Below, piece by piece: positions 18,815-20,203 of a stretch of DNA of 20,203 nucleotides. Origin of the DNA: a virus; the IMG/VR virus record IMGVR_UViG_3300022744_000116, positions 1-20,203 of that record. One strand, 5' to 3'. Numbering within the stretch: the first letter of the stretch is position 1; each line of letters begins with the position of its first letter. The position numbers were made by a program, and so were the translations under genes. Below the pieces are notes generated by a model. That model had not been told where the DNA came from. It saw only the letters and a list, made by a program, of their open reading frames with translations, and made no database searches.

Positions 18815-19553
18815 GAAAGAGGCGCAAGCCCTTTTCACGGCGGGGCGAAAGACTGAGGCGATGTATTCACGCCAGCTTCGATCCCTGGCTCGGGAAATCG
18901 GCAGGCTGATTCGTGGTTTTGACCTGAAGGCTAAACCGGGGGACGCCGCGAAGCTGGAAAAGGTACTACGGTCTTACGCCGACACCATTGACCCGTGGGC
19001 GCGCTCTGTAGCCGAAAAGATCGTGCGGGACGTAGAGCGGCGAGACTATCGCATGTGGAGGAAAATCTCACAGGAAATCGGGCGGGAGCTGCATAAGGAA
19101 ATTGAGCAGGCGCCGACCGGCCACGCCATGCAAAAGCTAATGGCTGATCAGGTTGATCTGATTAAATCAATCCCCCTGCAAGCGGCGCAGCGAGTCCACG
19201 AGACGGCTATTAAAAGTGTTTCGGAAGGCTGGCGGCCGGATCAATTGATGAAGGAGATTCTGGCTACTGAGGGGGTTTCTGAATCTCGCGCGCGATTGAT
19301 TGCGCGTACTGAGATTTCGCGGGCTCATGCAACGATCACACAAGCTCGATCGCAGTTCGCCGGATCAACTCACTATATCTGGGTTACTAGCCATGATACT
19401 GATGTGAGATCAGGACATAAGGAAATGGATGGTAAGGTTTGCGAATGGGCAAACCCGCCAGAGGTAGACGAGGGCGGGCGTATAATGCGGCATCATCCCG
19501 GTGAAATTTGGAATTGCCGGTGTTTTGCAAAGCCGATACTGCCTGAACTATGA
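18801..19553 (+). CDS. Phage head morphogenesis protein (MuF/SPP1 gp7-like)
   Basis: 250 residues. The N-terminal 130 residues are long charged helices. Residues about 160-250 hold the MuF domain: LIARTEISRAHATITQARS, a YIWVTSHDTDVRSGHKEMDG strand, a HHPGEIWNCRC motif and a terminal AKPIL. Members are minor capsid proteins made beside the portal. ATG 18801 has no clear ribosome-binding site and depends on translation from the portal, whose end it overlaps by 14 nt. The next gene overlaps its stop by 4 nt. Confidence 0.9.
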   Translation: MAINKKEAQALFTAGRKTEAMYSRQLRSLAREIGRLIRGFDLKAKPGDAAKLEKVLRSYADTIDPWARSVAEKIVRDVERRDYRMWRKISQEIGRELHKEIEQAPTGHAMQKLMADQVDLIKSIPLQAAQRVHETAIKSVSEGWRPDQLMKEILATEGVSESRARLIARTEISRAHATITQARSQFAGSTHYIWVTSHDTDVRSGHKEMDGKVCEWANPPEVDEGGRIMRHHPGEIWNCRCFAKPILPEL

Positions 19554-19876
19554 CATTGCCGACCGCTCAAATTACCGCTAGAGTTCTTTCCCCGACGGGT
19601 TCGCCTATTGTTGGGGCTGTCATGATCGCAGAATTGACGGTTGACGATGTTTATCAGGGCACGATTGTCCCAAAGGTGGTGCGAGCTTATTCCAATACGT
19701 CTGGCGACTTGTCAATCAATCTTTTTCCTAATGCTCTAGGAATTAACGCGAGCGCGTACAACATCCGTATTCAGCATCGTAGTTTTGGCTCCGTGGATTA
19801 TGATTCAATTGTCGTCCCAAATGTGACGCTGGTTTCTCTGGAGTCGCTGCTGGGTGGGGTGGCGCCACCGGCTTGA
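19550..19876 (+). CDS. Small beta-rich structural protein candidate
   Basis: 108 residues. The composition and alternating pattern (AQITARVLSPTGSPIVGAVMIAE, then SGDLSINLFPN) suggest a beta-sandwich like the carboxypeptidase-regulatory or Ig-like domains common in phage virion proteins. The tail ends LLGGVAPPA. An ATGA overlap couples it to the MuF-type gene. A fibre-attachment or decoration role is an inference from position and fold pattern. Confidence 0.65.
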   Translation: MTLPTAQITARVLSPTGSPIVGAVMIAELTVDDVYQGTIVPKVVRAYSNTSGDLSINLFPNALGINASAYNIRIQHRSFGSVDYDSIVVPNVTLVSLESLLGGVAPPA

Positions 19877-19947
19877 GTGCGCCTTCTTCAGTTGTCGGGC
19901 GTTGGCGGTTAATTGGGTTTTCTGAAGTTGTTTTATAGGGGTGTTTG

Positions 19948-20203
19948 ATGGTCAAAAAGGTTGCGCCGATTGTCGGCATATTCAATGAAGACGGCACGGT
20001 TAATGCAGTCGCACAGGACGGGCTGGGGGTGATTGGTCCTATTACTGCCCTTGGAGGCGGCGGGGCGGCGGCTAATATTACGGCCAGCCAGATTTCCGAT
20101 GCCACGGCGGCGGGGCGCGCGATTCTGACTGCTGATACCGCTGCCACCCAGCGAGCATCAATGGGGGCCATGGCGGCAACACTGCCGGCGATGCAAGCGG
20201 CGT
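19948..20203 (+). CDS. Probable fibre or structural protein (3' partial)
   Basis: 85 complete codons before the right edge. It starts MVKKVAPIVGIFNEDGTVNA. A Gly/Ala-rich stretch is followed by NITASQISDATAAGRAILTADTA-type sequence, a motif found in many phage tail-fibre and related structural proteins. AGGGG about 7-11 nt before ATG 19948 supports the start. Continuation outside the window is needed to name it; a separate collar or spike protein is also possible. The 71-nt gap before it holds nothing else that I can support. Confidence 0.6.
   Translation, partial: MVKKVAPIVGIFNEDGTVNAVAQDGLGVIGPITALGGGGAAANITASQISDATAAGRAILTADTAATQRASMGAMAATLPAMQAA

Noticed and set aside
1-20203. tRNA genes, CRISPR array, integrase, transposase or att sites
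   Set aside because: Looked for and not seen by eye; no cloverleaf with a T-loop, no regularly spaced repeat array, and no recombinase motifs in any supported ORF.

Overview
The window is a continuous stretch of a tailed double-stranded DNA bacteriophage or prophage. All genes I can support lie on the + strand and are tightly packed, with 1-20 nt overlaps at many junctions. No host housekeeping gene, tRNA, integrase, insertion sequence or CRISPR array is visible. Sigma70-like promoter elements, Shine-Dalgarno sites, a DnaB/DnaC-type replication set and a DUF1073-type portal suggest a phage of a Gram-negative, probably proteobacterial, host. The host cannot be named from sequence alone. Both ends cut through genes.

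Layout. (1) 2-1998: a coupled three-gene cassette, made of a ParB/Srx-like protein (partial, IbrB-like), a small unknown protein, and a PAPS-reductase/ATP-pyrophosphatase family protein (IbrA-like). (2) 2000-3758: promoter and hairpin leader, then a winged-helix/HNH protein and a phage replication-initiator-like winged-helix protein, closed by a nested hairpin at 3782-3845. (3) 3863-6277: an array of small, mostly unknown genes with recurrent TTGACG promoter-like sites, including a two-helix membrane peptide flanked by a 14-nt direct repeat. (4) 6261-9456: replication core with a DnaC-like loader, DnaB helicase, a small ORF and a TOPRIM primase-like protein. (5) 9457-11198: small genes, including a DUF5681-like protein and a cysteine-rich zinc-ribbon protein whose 3' end contains a terminator. 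(6) 11198-15026: deoxynucleotide synthesis, with NrdA interrupted by a mini-intein, NrdB, and a ThyX-like protein. (7) 15027-15947: promoter and leader, BRO-type antirepressor, terminator. (8) 15955-20203: late genes: large terminase, portal, MuF-type head protein, a small beta-rich protein and the start of a probable fibre or structural protein.

How they work together. The replication proteins load a helicase on phage DNA. The RNR genes and possibly the ThyX-like protein supply deoxynucleotides. The antirepressor marks a regulatory boundary before the packaging and head genes. The most unusual items are: the IbrB-like/small/IbrA-like cassette, which resembles the ParB-like plus PAPS-reductase pairing of DNA phosphorothioation systems; a 134-residue endonuclease-free intein directly before the predicted thiyl-radical cysteine of NrdA, ending Gly-Gln instead of His-Asn; two related promoter-hairpin-RBS leaders 13 kb apart; and a direct-repeat-flanked membrane ORF. 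No homology search was run. Family calls rest on motifs and recall.
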